Source: Reticulitermes lucifugus (Eukaryota > Arthropoda > Insecta > Blattodea > Rhinotermitidae). From it: 64,000 nt of DNA. The notes under the pieces are model-generated. The model made no database searches and had not been told where the DNA came from. It saw only the letters and a list, made by a program, of their open reading frames with translations. The stretch is from NCBI GenBank assembly GCA_026260175.1, contig JAKCWW010000055.1, positions 1-64,000 of the forward strand. The letters are read 5' to 3'. How positions within the stretch are numbered: position 1 is the first letter of the stretch; the number at the start of each line of letters is the position of its first letter. The position numbers and the translations under genes were made by a program. Below, in pieces: positions 22,535 through 33,734 of the stretch.

Positions 22535-22799
22535 TTCTGGTATGTTCAAAGAGAGATGACGTCAAAGAAACTTCATCAAACAAATAAGTAAATTCCGTAA
22601 TAAATCCGTAAGAAGCCCAGATACATGCCCAACCTATGACTGTCCCTCATTTCACCATTCTACGTGACCCGTATAAACCACTGAGTTCTCATTTCATAGG
22701 CATAATATCCTAAACTGCTAACACTGTCCTGAGAACTTCGTTTTCAAACACTTTCAATTTATGCAAGATCTGAGGCTCCGACAACACCGCTGATGCTGA

Positions 22800-23040
22800 C
22801 TCCAGTCTTCTGGGATATGACACCATGTAGACTGGTACATAGGTAGCCTAAAAGCGTTTCAGAGGATCAGCTTGCTGTTTCTATATTCAAGGTAGTCACT
22901 CGCGCTATCCTGAAATTGGCAGCAGCAAGGTCCTTCCGAAACGTTCGTACCTGCATGTCATTTCGACTATCTTCATGAAGGAGGCAGCAAGCTCCTTCGA
23001 AATGTTGTTAGCTATACAAATATACACGGCGTCATACAAC
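22800..23040. mobile_element. Foldback element, second type, with two plus-strand motifs
   Basis: The left arm starts TCTTCTGGGATATGACACCA, like the element at 35567. On the plus strand CTGAAATTGGCAGCAGCAAG (22910) leads to TCCTTCCGAAACGTTCG, and ATGAAGGAGGCAGCAAGCTC to CTTCGAAATGTTG. Both are decayed hammerhead-like motifs, with two and one core changes or more. Boundaries are approximate. Confidence 0.5.
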
Positions 23041-24124
23041 ATGACTTGAATCTTTGCTTGCAGTTAGGCAAGTTTGTTACACTAGAGAAAGAGACTACGT
23101 TACAAAACACTCTTTTACATGTTTTGATTTTTAGCCCATCTCTTAATGCTTTTCATGACGTACAGCACAGCTTTAATATCTTGGACATTACCCATCATTT
23201 TAGTACAAAACATATACGCTATAAATGTCCAAGGTATTAAAAGTGACTCTGATCTTGGGCGTTGTAGGCGCGTTCATATGTCACGAAAAGCGCCTATTAG
23301 CTGTGCCATGTCTGTCCGCAATGTGGTTAAAATCGGACAAAAGTATCGGGTACTCTACATGAAGATCTAAATATCGATTTTTGTTGCCGGCGAATAACAT
23401 GGTCGTAACAGCGCTCGAGTTAAATGATGTTAGGCTCTTAGAATAGCCGAGGAGGTATAAATATTACGCGAACGCCCCACAATGTTACATTATACGTACA
23501 TTTCCTAACTTGTTAAAAGCTATAATACTAAATATTAAATTTGAGTTTCCTTCAAGAAGAAATGAAATTTTATATTCGTCTCTGAATGGTTTTAAAGAAG
23601 CCAATTACAAGTACCCAATCAGGATAAACGTGTATAGGATTAATCCAATGAAAAGCAAGGCTCAATAAGCCTCTCATTTCACCACGTGTAATGTGTCACA
23701 TTAGTGAACTCTGGACACACTACGGATAAATGAAAACAGCTTCGATATGACTTGTGCCAATGTTGCGCTATCTGCATGTCTGTATGCTGGGCGGTCTGTG
23801 CCACGATAGCACAAACGTTGCAGCATTAGAATATTGTCGGCGGATGTAGGCGGGCAGTAAGTGTTAAAGCTGGTATGTATATTTACACGAGTAGACTGCC
23901 CACTGTTTTAAGAGCTTTGGCTGAGGTAGGAGTTCCACACAACTTCTGCTCATCCCAGACACGTCACAAGTGAATGTTACACGAGGGTATCGTCCGCTGT
24001 TTTTATTCGCTTAAAACTAGAGCTGACAAACAGTCACAAATGGCGCATTCTCAGCGCAGTTGAAACACAATGGCGATAAAGACTGCAGTTACCAGTTCAT
24101 CATTTAGCGATACCATATGAACTA
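23041..24124. other. No gene recognised
   Basis: AT-rich sequence with short frames only; no repeat match within the window. Confidence 0.4.
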
Positions 24125-24320
24125 TATACACGTACAGGGAAGGACTGTCTGAACAGTGGAAACAGCCGGTCATTGTACGTACCTATTCATAAGAATGGCG
24201 ATAGCTCTGACTGTAGTAATTATCACGGCACATCACTGTTACCAACTACACAGGTCTACAAAACTGTTTCCAAAATCCTTCTGTCACGGCTAAGTTATAT
24301 GTAGACGAAATTATTGACGG
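24125..24320 (+). mobile_element. RTE-like LINE piece 1 (start of RT domain)
   Basis: GLSEQWKQPVIV, then after a small frame shift VPIHKNGDSSDCSNYHGTSL and LPTTQVYKTVSKILLSRLS. This is the RT entry region (canonical [31 protein letters not shown]). It stops near the VDEII that precedes the next RT block, which resumes at 25526. The interval is filled by other insertions. Confidence 0.8.
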
Positions 24321-24964
24321 TTTAGACACACAAGACAAACTGGGTGACAAGCAACCCGCAGCCAGCCGGACTTCCGTCTGCACCAGGGAGCGTTTTCGAA
24401 ACTTGACTTAATGCTTCCCCAACAGAATGGACAATTTCTGCGTGATTTTGTGAGCTTCGCACGCACAGTTACAGTCAGTAAAGAATAATTAAATTGTAAC
24501 GCCCTTCGTGCAAATTGCATGAGAAGATCCTATGTAGGAAACTTTCAAATATTTGACAGTGGGAACAGTGAGAAACACACGGTGTGGTAAGCTCCCTTAC
24601 ACTTTCAGTTTGAAGTACGTTCTAATAACAGCTGGTAAACCGTATTTACTTCAGTCATAAGTAAGCGAAAGTCCGTGTACTTTAAAAAAAACATTAGTGA
24701 CAGAGAAACGTTAGCAACCTTCTCACGTACTTCCATTACTCAAAAATACTGTTAACCCCGAACAATGAAGTTACAATTAATCACTGTATTAACTTTTACT
24801 TCAATAACAGTAATAACAAATTAAAAGTAATTTTAGTCCCTTAATTGCCTAACATAAACTTTCCTTGAAAAGTAAGGCTTTTACTATTAAGGATTCGTTT
24901 GCGGCACTTCTGCAACAAAGGTGCACTGAATTAGCTACTGATAAGATATTCTGAATTCGTCAAA
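24321..24964. other. Unidentified insertion between LINE pieces
   Basis: About 640 bp lying between the broken edge of the plus LINE and the 3' end of the minus LINE. I recognise nothing in it. Confidence 0.4.
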
Positions 24965-25525
24965 TTCATTCATTCTGTAGTCTGTCTTACGACAGGTCCA
25001 TAGCCTCTTCCAAAACGAGTTCCCCACAGAGTGCGATCTAGTGCTTCCGCTTTCAATTTCCAGCATCCTCTCGTTTTCTTAAGGTCATCCAGTATGTCTT
25101 CTTTCCCGTCTTCCCGTCCCTTATATCCTTCCTTCAATAACGTGTATTAGAAGGCAGTTCCTACGCAAGATGTGACCAATCCAGTTAGCCTTCCTTCCTT
25201 TTATTGTATGAAGGATGTTCCGTTTCTCCTTGACTCTTTACCATACTTCATCATTTCTCACACGATCGGTCAAACTGATCTTCTCCATCCTTCACCAACA
25301 AAACTTTCCAGGTATTTCTGATCTACTTTCGAAGTGTCCATGCTTCAGCACTATACGAGTACAAAGCTATGCTCAAAATGTATCATTTCACTAGTTTCTT
25401 CCTTAAATGTAAGTCCAATTTGCTTGCGAAAAGTCTCCTTCTTGTTGAATGCTGCTTTTGCCATTGCAATCCTGGATTTAATTTCACGTGTACATCGTGC
25501 GCCATTTGTTATCCAGTCATTTGTT
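24965..25525 (-). mobile_element. Second LINE, minus strand, 5' truncated, inserted in the plus LINE
   Basis: On the minus strand from 25520: NDWITNGARCTREIKSRIAM, AKAAFNKKETF, then LTDRVRNDEV, KEKRNILHTIKGRKANWIGH, ILRRNCLL and, near the 3' end, RMLEIESGSTRSHSVGNSF in a shifted frame. This is the post-RT C-terminal region of a LINE distinct from the plus-strand one. It starts exactly where the plus LINE is interrupted, as a 5'-truncated insertion would. Confidence 0.75.
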
Positions 25526-25739
25526 AAATACTTAAGAAAAAGTGGTAACACAGTGGGGAAGTACATCAGCTATTACATAGACTTAAAAAAAGCTATGATT
25601 CACTTACGACGGACGGTTTGTGTAATATTATCATCGAGTTTGGTACACCCATGAAACCAGGTCGGTTAATTAAAACCTGCTGTAAACTCCAGACAGGCAA
25701 ACATTTGTCTGATTCATTTCCTATTCAGAACGATCTGAA
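25526..25739 (+). mobile_element. RTE-like LINE piece 2 (RT core)
   Basis: LKKKW, HSGEVHQLLHRLKKSYDSL, then CNIIIEFGTPMKPGRLIKTC and GKHLSDSFPIQNDLKK. These correspond to ILEKKWEYNGTVHQLFIDFKKAYDS...GLKQGD of the family, and run directly on to the DALSP that is found beyond the SINE. Confidence 0.85.
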
Positions 25740-25749
25740 AAAAAAGACG

Positions 25750-26006
25750 GGTTTTAAGGGCCCCGCAGCAGATCCTACGAACGCACCGCAACCCTGTGAT
25801 GAAGACGATTAGTTTTTTTTTCGTTTTTCCGTGTAATGGAGCACTGGTGGAATGAAATTGACAGGGAAAAACCGAAGTACCCGGGGAAAAACGTGTCCCA
25901 GTGCCACTTTGTCCACCACAAATCCCACATGAACTGACCCGGGATCGAACCCCGGCGTCCGCGGTGAGGGGCCGGCGACTAACCGCCTGAGCCAAGGCAC
26001 GGCCCT
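25750..26006 (-). mobile_element. SINE family B, near complete, inserted in LINE RT, with 10-bp target duplication
   Basis: Minus-strand head GGGCCGTGCCTTGGCTCAGG (A-box) and CGGGGTTCGATCCCGGGTCA (B-box), body CATGTGGGATTTGTGGTGGA and ACTGGGACACG, and 3' part GCGGTGCGTTCGTAGGATC ending GGGGCCCTTAAAACC. AAAAAAGACG stands on both sides (25740-25749 and 26007-26016), exactly between the LKK and DALSP codons of the host LINE. Confidence 0.92.
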
Positions 26007-26500
26007 AAAAAAGACGATGCTTTATCACCATTGATTTTCAACTTTACTTGAGAAGGAAAGTCCAACAAAACCAAAAGGGACTGAAACTGCATGGAACACA
26101 TCACCTTCTGGTGTATGCAGAATATTTTAATTTACTGGAAGAAACCACAGTAGTATAAAGAAAACCGCACTTTAGTAGTCTCCAAGAAAAAGGTTTGTCT
26201 AGAAGTAAATGATGAAAAAACTAAGTACATGGTCATGTATAGTGAGCAGAATGCAGAACAAAATCACAACATGCAGACAGGTAACAGCTAAATCTTTTGA
26301 AAATGTGGCAAAGTTCAAAATTGCATTCACGAACAAATTAAGAGCCTGCCACAATTCAGTTCAGAATATTTTGTCTTCCCGTGTGCTTTCTAAAAACAGA
26401 TTATGATATATAAAGACCTATAATTTGCATGTTGTTTCATATGGATGTGAAACTTGGTCTCTCACATTAAGGAAGCTCAACACTGATCTGCTGCTTATCG
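26007..26500 (+). mobile_element. RTE-like LINE piece 3 (RT palm to C-terminal region)
   Basis: DALSPLIFNFT resumes the RT after the SINE. Pieces resembling HITFWCMQNILIYW (the YADDV region, catalytic residues lost), CLEVNDEKTKYMVM, SFENVAKFK, QNILSSRVLSKN and VVSYGCETWSLTLRK follow in changing frames. The copy ends near 26500. Confidence 0.75.
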
Positions 26501-27710
26501 TTTAATGCATACGGTTATATGAGTCACGGATATAATTAATTTAACGGATACGCCATGTCATATCCTCTCGCACTTTTACTGCTTTCTGGCGCTCCCAATC
26601 AGCACCACAGCACTGATTCTGCAATAGCAAAATACGTATTACAAAACACCAGGGCGCAGCAGCATTAAGAGTGACATTCTGGAAAGTTTATCGCAAATAC
26701 GGAAGCCGATACAAAAATTGTGACGAGCTTCACTTCGGTTAGTATTAAACATTATTCCGTTCTGGGCCTCAACAAATAGACGCCTTTCAAGCAAAACAAT
26801 TGCATTTGTAACAGTGTTGCAACATGTGATACACACGTCACCTCCACACAGAACCTAAGCCGCAGTTTCTATTCATCACACCGCCCTACAATACAACTAG
26901 GAAAATCACTTCAGCCACAGGCACCCCAACGTTTAACGTATCGGATCACTCCAATCATGCAAGTACCAAGTTTATTCTATACCTTTTCATAGCGTATTTC
27001 ATCCCCAGCAGAAAGGAACAACCTCAGCTGTCCTGCATAATGCGGCTACCATCACAAGTCCATTAAAGGTAAGTTCAAACTACAAGCTGCAGGAACAGAT
27101 TGCAGACCCCGTGGTGGGAAGGCGAGTGTTCGCAATTTAAACTCTAAAATCCTATTGTTACCGGAACGTTTTCCCATCACTTGCTCTGAAAAGCAGAGCT
27201 CAAGCTAAACAATAATGATCGCCTCTCCTGTCAGCCTCTACAGTGAGTTTCAAAATATGGCAACGAAAAAGATGTGACATAAGGTTTAACTGAAAACTTT
27301 AAAAACACGCAAATAATAACACATGTGACGCGTGTATCACTTCTGCTGTGGTTAATATACTGTGGGACAACATGACCATCTCTGTTATCCCGTAGGATAA
27401 CAAGATCCTCTTCGATAGCCTGCAGGATAAGCACATGTTTGGTGCGGCACAGAAATCTGGTAAACAGTACGTATTGTTCCTTTCCTTACTTAACAAAGCC
27501 TAATCAAATCCTCGCGTTGGGTAAGTGCCAAACACGTGTGCCGCAACCTGTGTTAAGTGCCGTAGCTTGAAAGGGTGTGTGTGTGGAGGAGGGGTAGGTG
27601 GGTTTCTTCACTAAGCAAAGAAGCTGATTTTTGGCTCAGTAACTGCTCTGTTGCGACATTAGCCATTTCGATTTCTGAAAACATCAGCGGTCCAAGGTCT
27701 ATGCTTCCTC
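26501..27710. other. No gene recognised
   Basis: No repeat match; small frames only. Confidence 0.4.
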
Positions 27711-27713
27711 CCT

Positions 27714-27818
27714 CCGTGACGCGGCAACACTGATATCTGTACCTCCCTTCGTCACTCGGCAACACTGATATCTGTACCTCATTCCGTGACGTGGCAACGC
27801 TCATATCTGCATCTCCTT
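27714..27818 (+). repeat. 35-bp tandem repeat, 3 copies
   Basis: CGGCAACACTGATATCTGTA with the preceding GTGAC recurs at 27722, 27757 and 27792 (exact 35-bp steps, two to four substitutions). It lies within a 147-codon minus frame (27553-27996) whose coding status I doubt. Confidence 0.85.
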
Positions 27819-27819
27819 C

Positions 27820-28665
27820 CAGGAGTTTGCTGCTGTCAGCTTGCCAGGGAGTAGAGCTATCACGATTAATATACTGTTGTAAGGCAGTTACCGGCAGAAA
27901 TTCCAAGAGCGGTATGACCATTTGGCAAGGTGTGAACCATTCCAGAGGAATGTTGTAGTTTGGTGGGAGAAGACGAAAACTGCTTCTGCGTCGCAACAGA
28001 ATTGTGTGAAACCTACTGCAGTGTCAAGACGAAAACAGATTCTGTTGGCGAAACTAAACAGCTACCGAATATGAAACAATGAGTGGTGACAATTACAACA
28101 TTCCACTGAGAAATGTAAAATTGTATACAAATTGTCTTGGAATAAATACAATTTAACACGTGTAATTTGCTGCGTGTTTAACTTCCGCTTCAAGAGCCTG
28201 TGTATTTACAAAATCAAATTCGTAAGGAATTCTACAGTCGTGCGATCTTATATGATCAGTAGGAAACATCCGAAACAAGTGACCGTCGTGAGGAACTTCT
28301 AGGCACACGGGGATATCTGGTCGCCTCCGCCCTTCTCAAACATGTGGCTACAATGATAAAGGAAAATTAGACCGTAGATATCTGGTCACCTATTGCGATC
28401 TGCTAAACAGTTGGCATTGATAAGAAGCTGAAGTTGTAAATGTTCGGCGGGAACACAAAATTCAGTCCAGGTAGAATGCAAGGAATAAACTTCGATACGT
28501 ATAAGGTTTCTCGTAAAACCATGCAAAGGTGTGACTTCTCTGTTCCTACACATGTGTCGTGTGCCTGCACGGAAACAAACTCTCGCCATTTTTATTAGAG
28601 CTCAAAAGTAGTGCTGGGCATGATTAGGTATGGTCAGGAGACGGCAGTTTCGCACGCTTTTTGAT
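27820..28665. other. No gene recognised
   Basis: Two similar phrases AGACGAAAACTGCTTCTG (27972) and AGACGAAAACAGATTCTG (28027) hint at another short duplication. Nothing else is seen. Confidence 0.35.
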
Positions 28666-28669
28666 GTGA

Positions 28670-28770
28670 TGACTATCTCCCGGGATGTGACGCCGAGCAG
28701 CATGATAAAAATGTTGCGGCGTTTCGGAGGATCCTGCTGCTTCTAAAACTCTTCAGTCACCATTGTGAGA
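28670..28770 (-). mobile_element. Single arm of a foldback, with hammerhead-like motif
   Basis: GATGACTATCTCCCGGGATG and then ATGTTGCGGCGTTTCGGAGG match the left arms of the elements at 22800 and 35567. The right arm is missing. Confidence 0.5.
28714..28760 (-). ncRNA. Hammerhead-like motif with intact CTGAAGA and GAAA
   Basis: On the minus strand: CTGAAGA (28756-28750), an imperfect stem-loop, GAAAC, then GCC where GTC is typical. The helix II arms pair poorly because the 5' side has mutated. Confidence 0.3.
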
Positions 28771-30198
28771 ACGTCCCATCTCAAGACCGACAGTTACTCT
28801 TGTGAGTACTACAGAAATAGAAGCTAGTTTATTCATAAGGTTCTGTAGCTTAAAACTCATTTAGTGGACTTCTCTTAATTATATCAGAAAATAGTCTCGG
28901 TTATAAACAGTCATTCTTAAAAGGACAATCTGTATTTTGATTAAAAATACCACTCGTCAACACTTAAAATCAGTACATTAATCACATGAAGACTGGCGTC
29001 ATCGAAATTAGGATGCCTATAAAAATTCACTTTTACCTCACAGAGAACCCAGTCCATGCCCAATATCAAGACCAACAGGTTAATGATGTATAAGGAAACA
29101 ATCGCTCTTTAGTCGGCAAATCATGTGGAACACACAAATGCACTGTGTGCCAATATGCAGATTCTCAGCACTACAGCAGAGGGCAGATAGTAGATCTGGT
29201 TATTGGTGGGCTTCGCGCGATTACTGTGTCCAAATCAAGATAGACAGTGAAATACACCGGACGCCTAATGGTATCCCTGTGAAGTGTAAGCCTTCTCTGA
29301 GATAAAATCAGCAGTTCTGTAAGGTATTCCTGCCGTGCATTTAATAAAAGATTCTTTCAGCCGGTACGGACGTGAAGGCATCCACCTCTTGCTATATAGT
29401 GGCTGTCATATTTCGTACAAGCAGGATGAAGATGTCCTCCAGCCGCTGAATATATGCGATCATCACCCATTTATTTATTCATTTCCTAAATTTTTAAAGG
29501 ACTGCCAGAAAATCAAAAATCTTTTCATATATCTGAAGAAGAAAGCGTCACTATCGAAACACTGAAATCATAAGTAGCAGCCACTTTTTTCTTTCAGTGC
29601 GACGCAGACCGCAGCATCGGTTCACGCATGCAAACATGACTATTGTGATGCACGTTGCCAGCTTCCACGGGTTGCTGGATATCGTGAGTTAACTCTTTGA
29701 CATCAGTATCAGCTAGCAGCAATTTGACTCAAGTAAGTTCCTACTAAGGGACTTTGACGCAGTCCTGCGGCAAGGTGGCAGTGGCTCAGTGATTGTATGT
29801 AGTACATACTCAGTGGTAGGATAGTAGCGCTCCTTTCTCTCCCAACTGGTACTATCGACTCATCCAGGGTCCTGCCGGTATTCGGTTGACTGTAACGTAA
29901 TAAGTGAACGGTTCTTCATTCAAATTGACGTATTTCGAAGTAAGACCTCAGTATGTGAACCCCAGTTATGAGTTCAACTGCGAAACGCGATACAGTTTAT
30001 GTAAATACAACAGTGACCATTTTGTGTCACATCAGAGTAAATGATACCGAATAATTGGTACTGGGAACGACGTGAATGCCTAGTCTAACAAGAATATTTC
30101 GAAATGAGCCTTCCATTATCTGCTACGTCTTTTATTCATATTTATGACGCAGTCTCGGACTATGTACATGCATATACAGCGGCGATGGTAGAAAGACG
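28771..30198. other. No gene recognised
   Basis: At 29533-29563 (CTGAAGAAGAAAGC, then ATCGAAACACTG) there is a weak hammerhead-like phrase with an intact CTGANGA box but little pairing. The short frames have no recognisable domains. Confidence 0.35.
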
Positions 30199-30206
30199 GG
30201 TGAATT

Positions 30207-30469
30207 CAGTGGCGTAGATAAGGCCCCACCCCCGCAGACCCCCCGGCATGGAGGGGCCCGTGAGTCGGGGTGGGAGGTCCCAAACGCACAGAATACTGAA
30301 CTTCTTTGTGGGTTCCCTCGGACTGGATTGCTGGATTCCGTTCTTCGGACAGAAGACAGTAATCTGGATTACTGTTAAGAGATCCGGTAGTAAGTTCGAT
30401 AATAATTACAGGAGAACCCCGATTATCGATTCAGGAGGGGGGGGGGGCGACCGGTCATCTACGCTACAG
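30207..30469. mobile_element. hAT-like MITE with 8-bp target duplication
   Basis: The left end CAGTGGCGTAGATAAGGCCC and the reverse complement of the right end (CTGTAGCGTAGATGACCGGT) are terminal inverted repeats. The flanks GGTGAATT (30199-30206) and GGTGCATT (30470-30477) form an 8-bp duplication with one mismatch, the size used by hAT elements. The 263-bp length and absence of any transposase frame mark it as non-autonomous. It has G/C homopolymer runs near both ends. Confidence 0.85.
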
Positions 30470-30477
30470 GGTGCATT

Positions 30478-32480
30478 ATAAAAGGGAAGGGATTTAGAAG
30501 GATGCAGTCGTGACCTATTCGTGGTGGTGGGCTACTCTCCGAACATGTGATTGGAAGTACTGAAGTAAAGCACGAAAATCTTCATTCAGGATACCCAGAT
30601 TCCCGGTCAAGATTCCAACCGGACACCTCTCTAAGTCTAGAGCCTCACCACATCAACCTCTGCGGTCCTTGCTGTTCTATAAACAGTGCTGGAAACAATA
30701 ACAACGCACTTGTAATCAAATAAGGCATTCTGGGAAGAATTTATGAGATACATTTTGTTCGAATATTTTCGTCTTTCAGTATGGTGAGGCTAGCAAGAAT
30801 GTTAAATAAAGTCATATATGCAGTTTAGTGATCAAAGTATACTGCGTATACAGGCGGCACAGATATGACTATACGTTAAATCTGCAGGATATAACTTCAG
30901 CCTGTTGCGCCGTTTCTTCGGAATATGTACACACCTATCAGGACGTGATCCGTCTCCAGTATTTTCCGATGATATACAGTAGTTTAACACGCCTAGCTGC
31001 GATTGTTCAAAAGTAATCGCCGTCAAACCGACAGCTAAATGTAAATTTCCCACCCTTTTTTTTTACAGACGAATGGAGAACAGCATGACAGAAACAACAT
31101 AATTTTCGAAAATCTTTCATCCCACAAGACTTCGGGGCAAAATGCTCAGTGGTGTAGTGCCGTCCCAATATTACACGTTGTAAGGTACTATCGACGGTAA
31201 CAAATTAAGAGGCATAAGAGTGGGGTGGCCTCTAGTGGCATGATTTAGACTATAAAGTTTCATGGGAAAAAAATATGCTGAAAGGTAGAGAATTAAACGA
31301 GCCTAGTTTGGCAGGCACCCTGTTTACTTCATGAGGCGTACACGCGCGCGGGATCACAGGGTGCTGGCATAGCAATATAAAGCATATTGAACAGGGTGGT
31401 GGGTACGCAGCTGTTGAACAGTGTAAGACATTTGGGAGAGGGGGCCTGCGTCTGCCTTTAGTAGAAGCAAACTGTAAGCCCAAACCTGTCACTAGCACAT
31501 TTTAATCTCGACAAAGCGGGATAAACGTGACTGAAGAAGGGGTGATACAGACGTAAGCACCATTTTCGGTACACTGACTGCACATTTTTTTTTTGAATGA
31601 AACACAGCATCTGCTAAAGTGGACGAATGTCTGAGAATCAGAAATATGTTCATACGTCTCCAAATCAGCGAGACGGTGAAATGGAAATGTTGTTATAAAC
31701 TGAAATTCACAACCTTCTCATTATTAAGGGCAATGCTTCATCAGTGAAACTATACAAGACCAGCAGAGGCACCTCATTCTCATTCTCCTTCTCCTAGTCC
31801 TCCACCTGCTCCTCCGCAAACGCCTTTGAAGCCCCATCCCGAGTGACATTCATTTAATGTATACTGGGTCTACACAGGACCCAACTGAACTGTTTACATG
31901 GAACTGTGAGGCACAAAACAATAAATACGAAAAAAAACTATGCAAGAAAGTACATATAGTAAGGTTGCCATCCTTGAACCGGCGCAATCGATAGACCACC
32001 GCGATTATTTCAAATACTGTTGACAGCACAGGCGCGTTCAGGGTTGCGGGAGTAGCAACTAGTGACGTGTCATCTTGTTCAGTATTTTGAGTTTGGTACG
32101 TGAAACGGCTACTTAGAAAATCGGCTACAAAACTTTTCGACCTTTCTGGTCTTATTTTTGCCTTATGCCTCTACATTTACTATACCGGGTTTCTTAGTTT
32201 TTAATTTTCATGGAACGTCAGAGCTTTTAAAAAAACCGGAGCTGCTATCGATGAACCACTACAGGGCCCTGCGAGAGGAGCGGTGGACCATTCATAGAAC
32301 CATGCATTCTGTTACAGATTGCCAGTATTGTACAAACTCTTACGGCTATTATTTAAATGTTAATAATTCTACGCCTGTGTTTACGTCTTATTCTATAAGT
32401 ATGTGGAACTAGCACGGGTTTGCAAGTGAAATTCTTGCAGTCATGCAAGCCTACTGAGGAATTAATTTCCATTTTCTATT
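30478..32480. other. No gene recognised
   Basis: Overlapping frames at 30828-31053 lie on opposite strands and have no domain. The last 400 bp may belong to the 5' region of the pogo-like element that follows, but I cannot fix its left end. Confidence 0.35.
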
Positions 32481-32485
32481 GTACG

Positions 32486-33260
32486 ATGCCAAAAGTTTTT
32501 AAATACGGAAGGTGGTAGCCTAAAAATATGGAGAGAGCTCTTGAAGCCGTTCGAAATGGCGATGTTGGTTTAAATGCAGCATCACGTGCATATCCTCTCC
32601 GAAAACTACCTGAAGAGGCACTTTTACATGGGAGAAATTATTTTGCAGTCGAAAACATTCAAGTTACTGCCGAAGGGGAATTGGTTATCATTTTTTACGG
32701 TTGGAGCAATACATGTATTTATAACCATCGCTGAATTACGCAGCCTGGCATTTAAAGTTGCTGAATTAAATCATTTTTCTCACACACTAAATAAAGACAA
32801 AAATCGCTGGAAGGAAATGGTACTATGGGTTCATTAGACGACACCCACAACTAAGTCTGAGGCAGCCACATGCTAAATGAAGTCCCGGGCTGTAGGTTTC
32901 AGTAAGAACAGAGTAAGTTAACTCTTATTAAACTTGCTTGAACCGATTGTTGAACATACGAAACTGAATGCTGCTAGAATCTATGTGTATAACGTAGATG
33001 AAACTGCCTTAACAACATTTTAGAAGAAAACCGGAAAAGAGATACGGAGAAATGGAACATCGGAGATTTGCTCAATTTGAAGTGCGAAGTGAGGAACCAA
33101 TACAAGAGCTGTATGATCTGTTGGCGCTGCTGGCTGCTATGCACCTCCTATGGTGATGTACAAAACGGGAAGAGCATGTGAAGAGTTAAAACGTGGGACA
33201 CCGCCAGGATTTTATTTTTGCATTCAACCTAGAGAGCAGTTATTTCAGAAAAGAATATAA
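32486..33260 (+). mobile_element. Truncated pogo-like transposase (Tc1/mariner superfamily DNA transposon)
   Basis: Starting at an ATG (32486), MPKVFKYGRW is followed by MERALEAVRNGDVGLNAASR, the psq/pogo-type helix-turn-helix. Then come the CENP-B-like segment TELRSLAFKVAELNHFSH in a shifted frame, and RRHPQLSLRQPH. The start of the DDE nuclease domain follows: VEHTKLNAARIYVYNVDETA, with the first catalytic Asp in NVDET, then a GCYAPPMVMYKTGRACEEL-like stretch and RGTPPGFYFCIQP. At least four frame shifts or stops separate the pieces. The later catalytic residues, the right terminus and the inverted repeats are missing. A dead copy of a family likely active in this lineage. Confidence 0.7.
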
Positions 33261-33440
33261 TTTTACAAAATAAACATTACTGCATGTACATTATCAATAA
33301 CTGCTGAAACTATCATTGTATCATCGTAGTTAGTCTGGGAAATGTTTGGATTTTATCATCTTGTTTTTAAACACATTTTAAGTATAGGTTATCAGGCTTT
33401 CACGGCGGTTGCTGCTCAAGTAATAGTCTCCTGGGTTCTT

Positions 33441-33483
33441 TCCAACGTTTCGGAAGAACATATTGCTTCCACCTTCAGGGTGA
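33441..33483 (-). ncRNA. Hammerhead-like motif, one core mismatch
   Basis: On the minus strand: CTGAAGG, T, GGAAG-loop-CTTCC (five base pairs), GAAA, CGTT. Everything fits the minimal type I core except G for A9. Confidence 0.35.
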
Positions 33484-33734
33484 CCGAATTACGTTCCGGT
33501 TGATACTGAAGTGATTGCGAGGAGGGAATTGTTCGATTATATAGGAAGAATAAAAACACTGAGGCAAGTCACAGCTACAGAGAGGGAAGACGGGATTTTT
33601 ATTGACTCCGTACAAAAACTAGCCTTCTTCCCTGTCCGCACCTCTGTTTGACCACAATCCCTGCAACCTCCTTTTACAATCGACCCATTTCCTCCTCCCA
33701 GTCACTTTATAATCCACCTGAAACTAATTCAGTC

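Noticed and set aside
27553-27996. 147-codon minus frame as a host gene
   Set aside because: A 35-bp tandem repeat runs through it in changing phase and no domain is visible; kept only as a finding of low interest.
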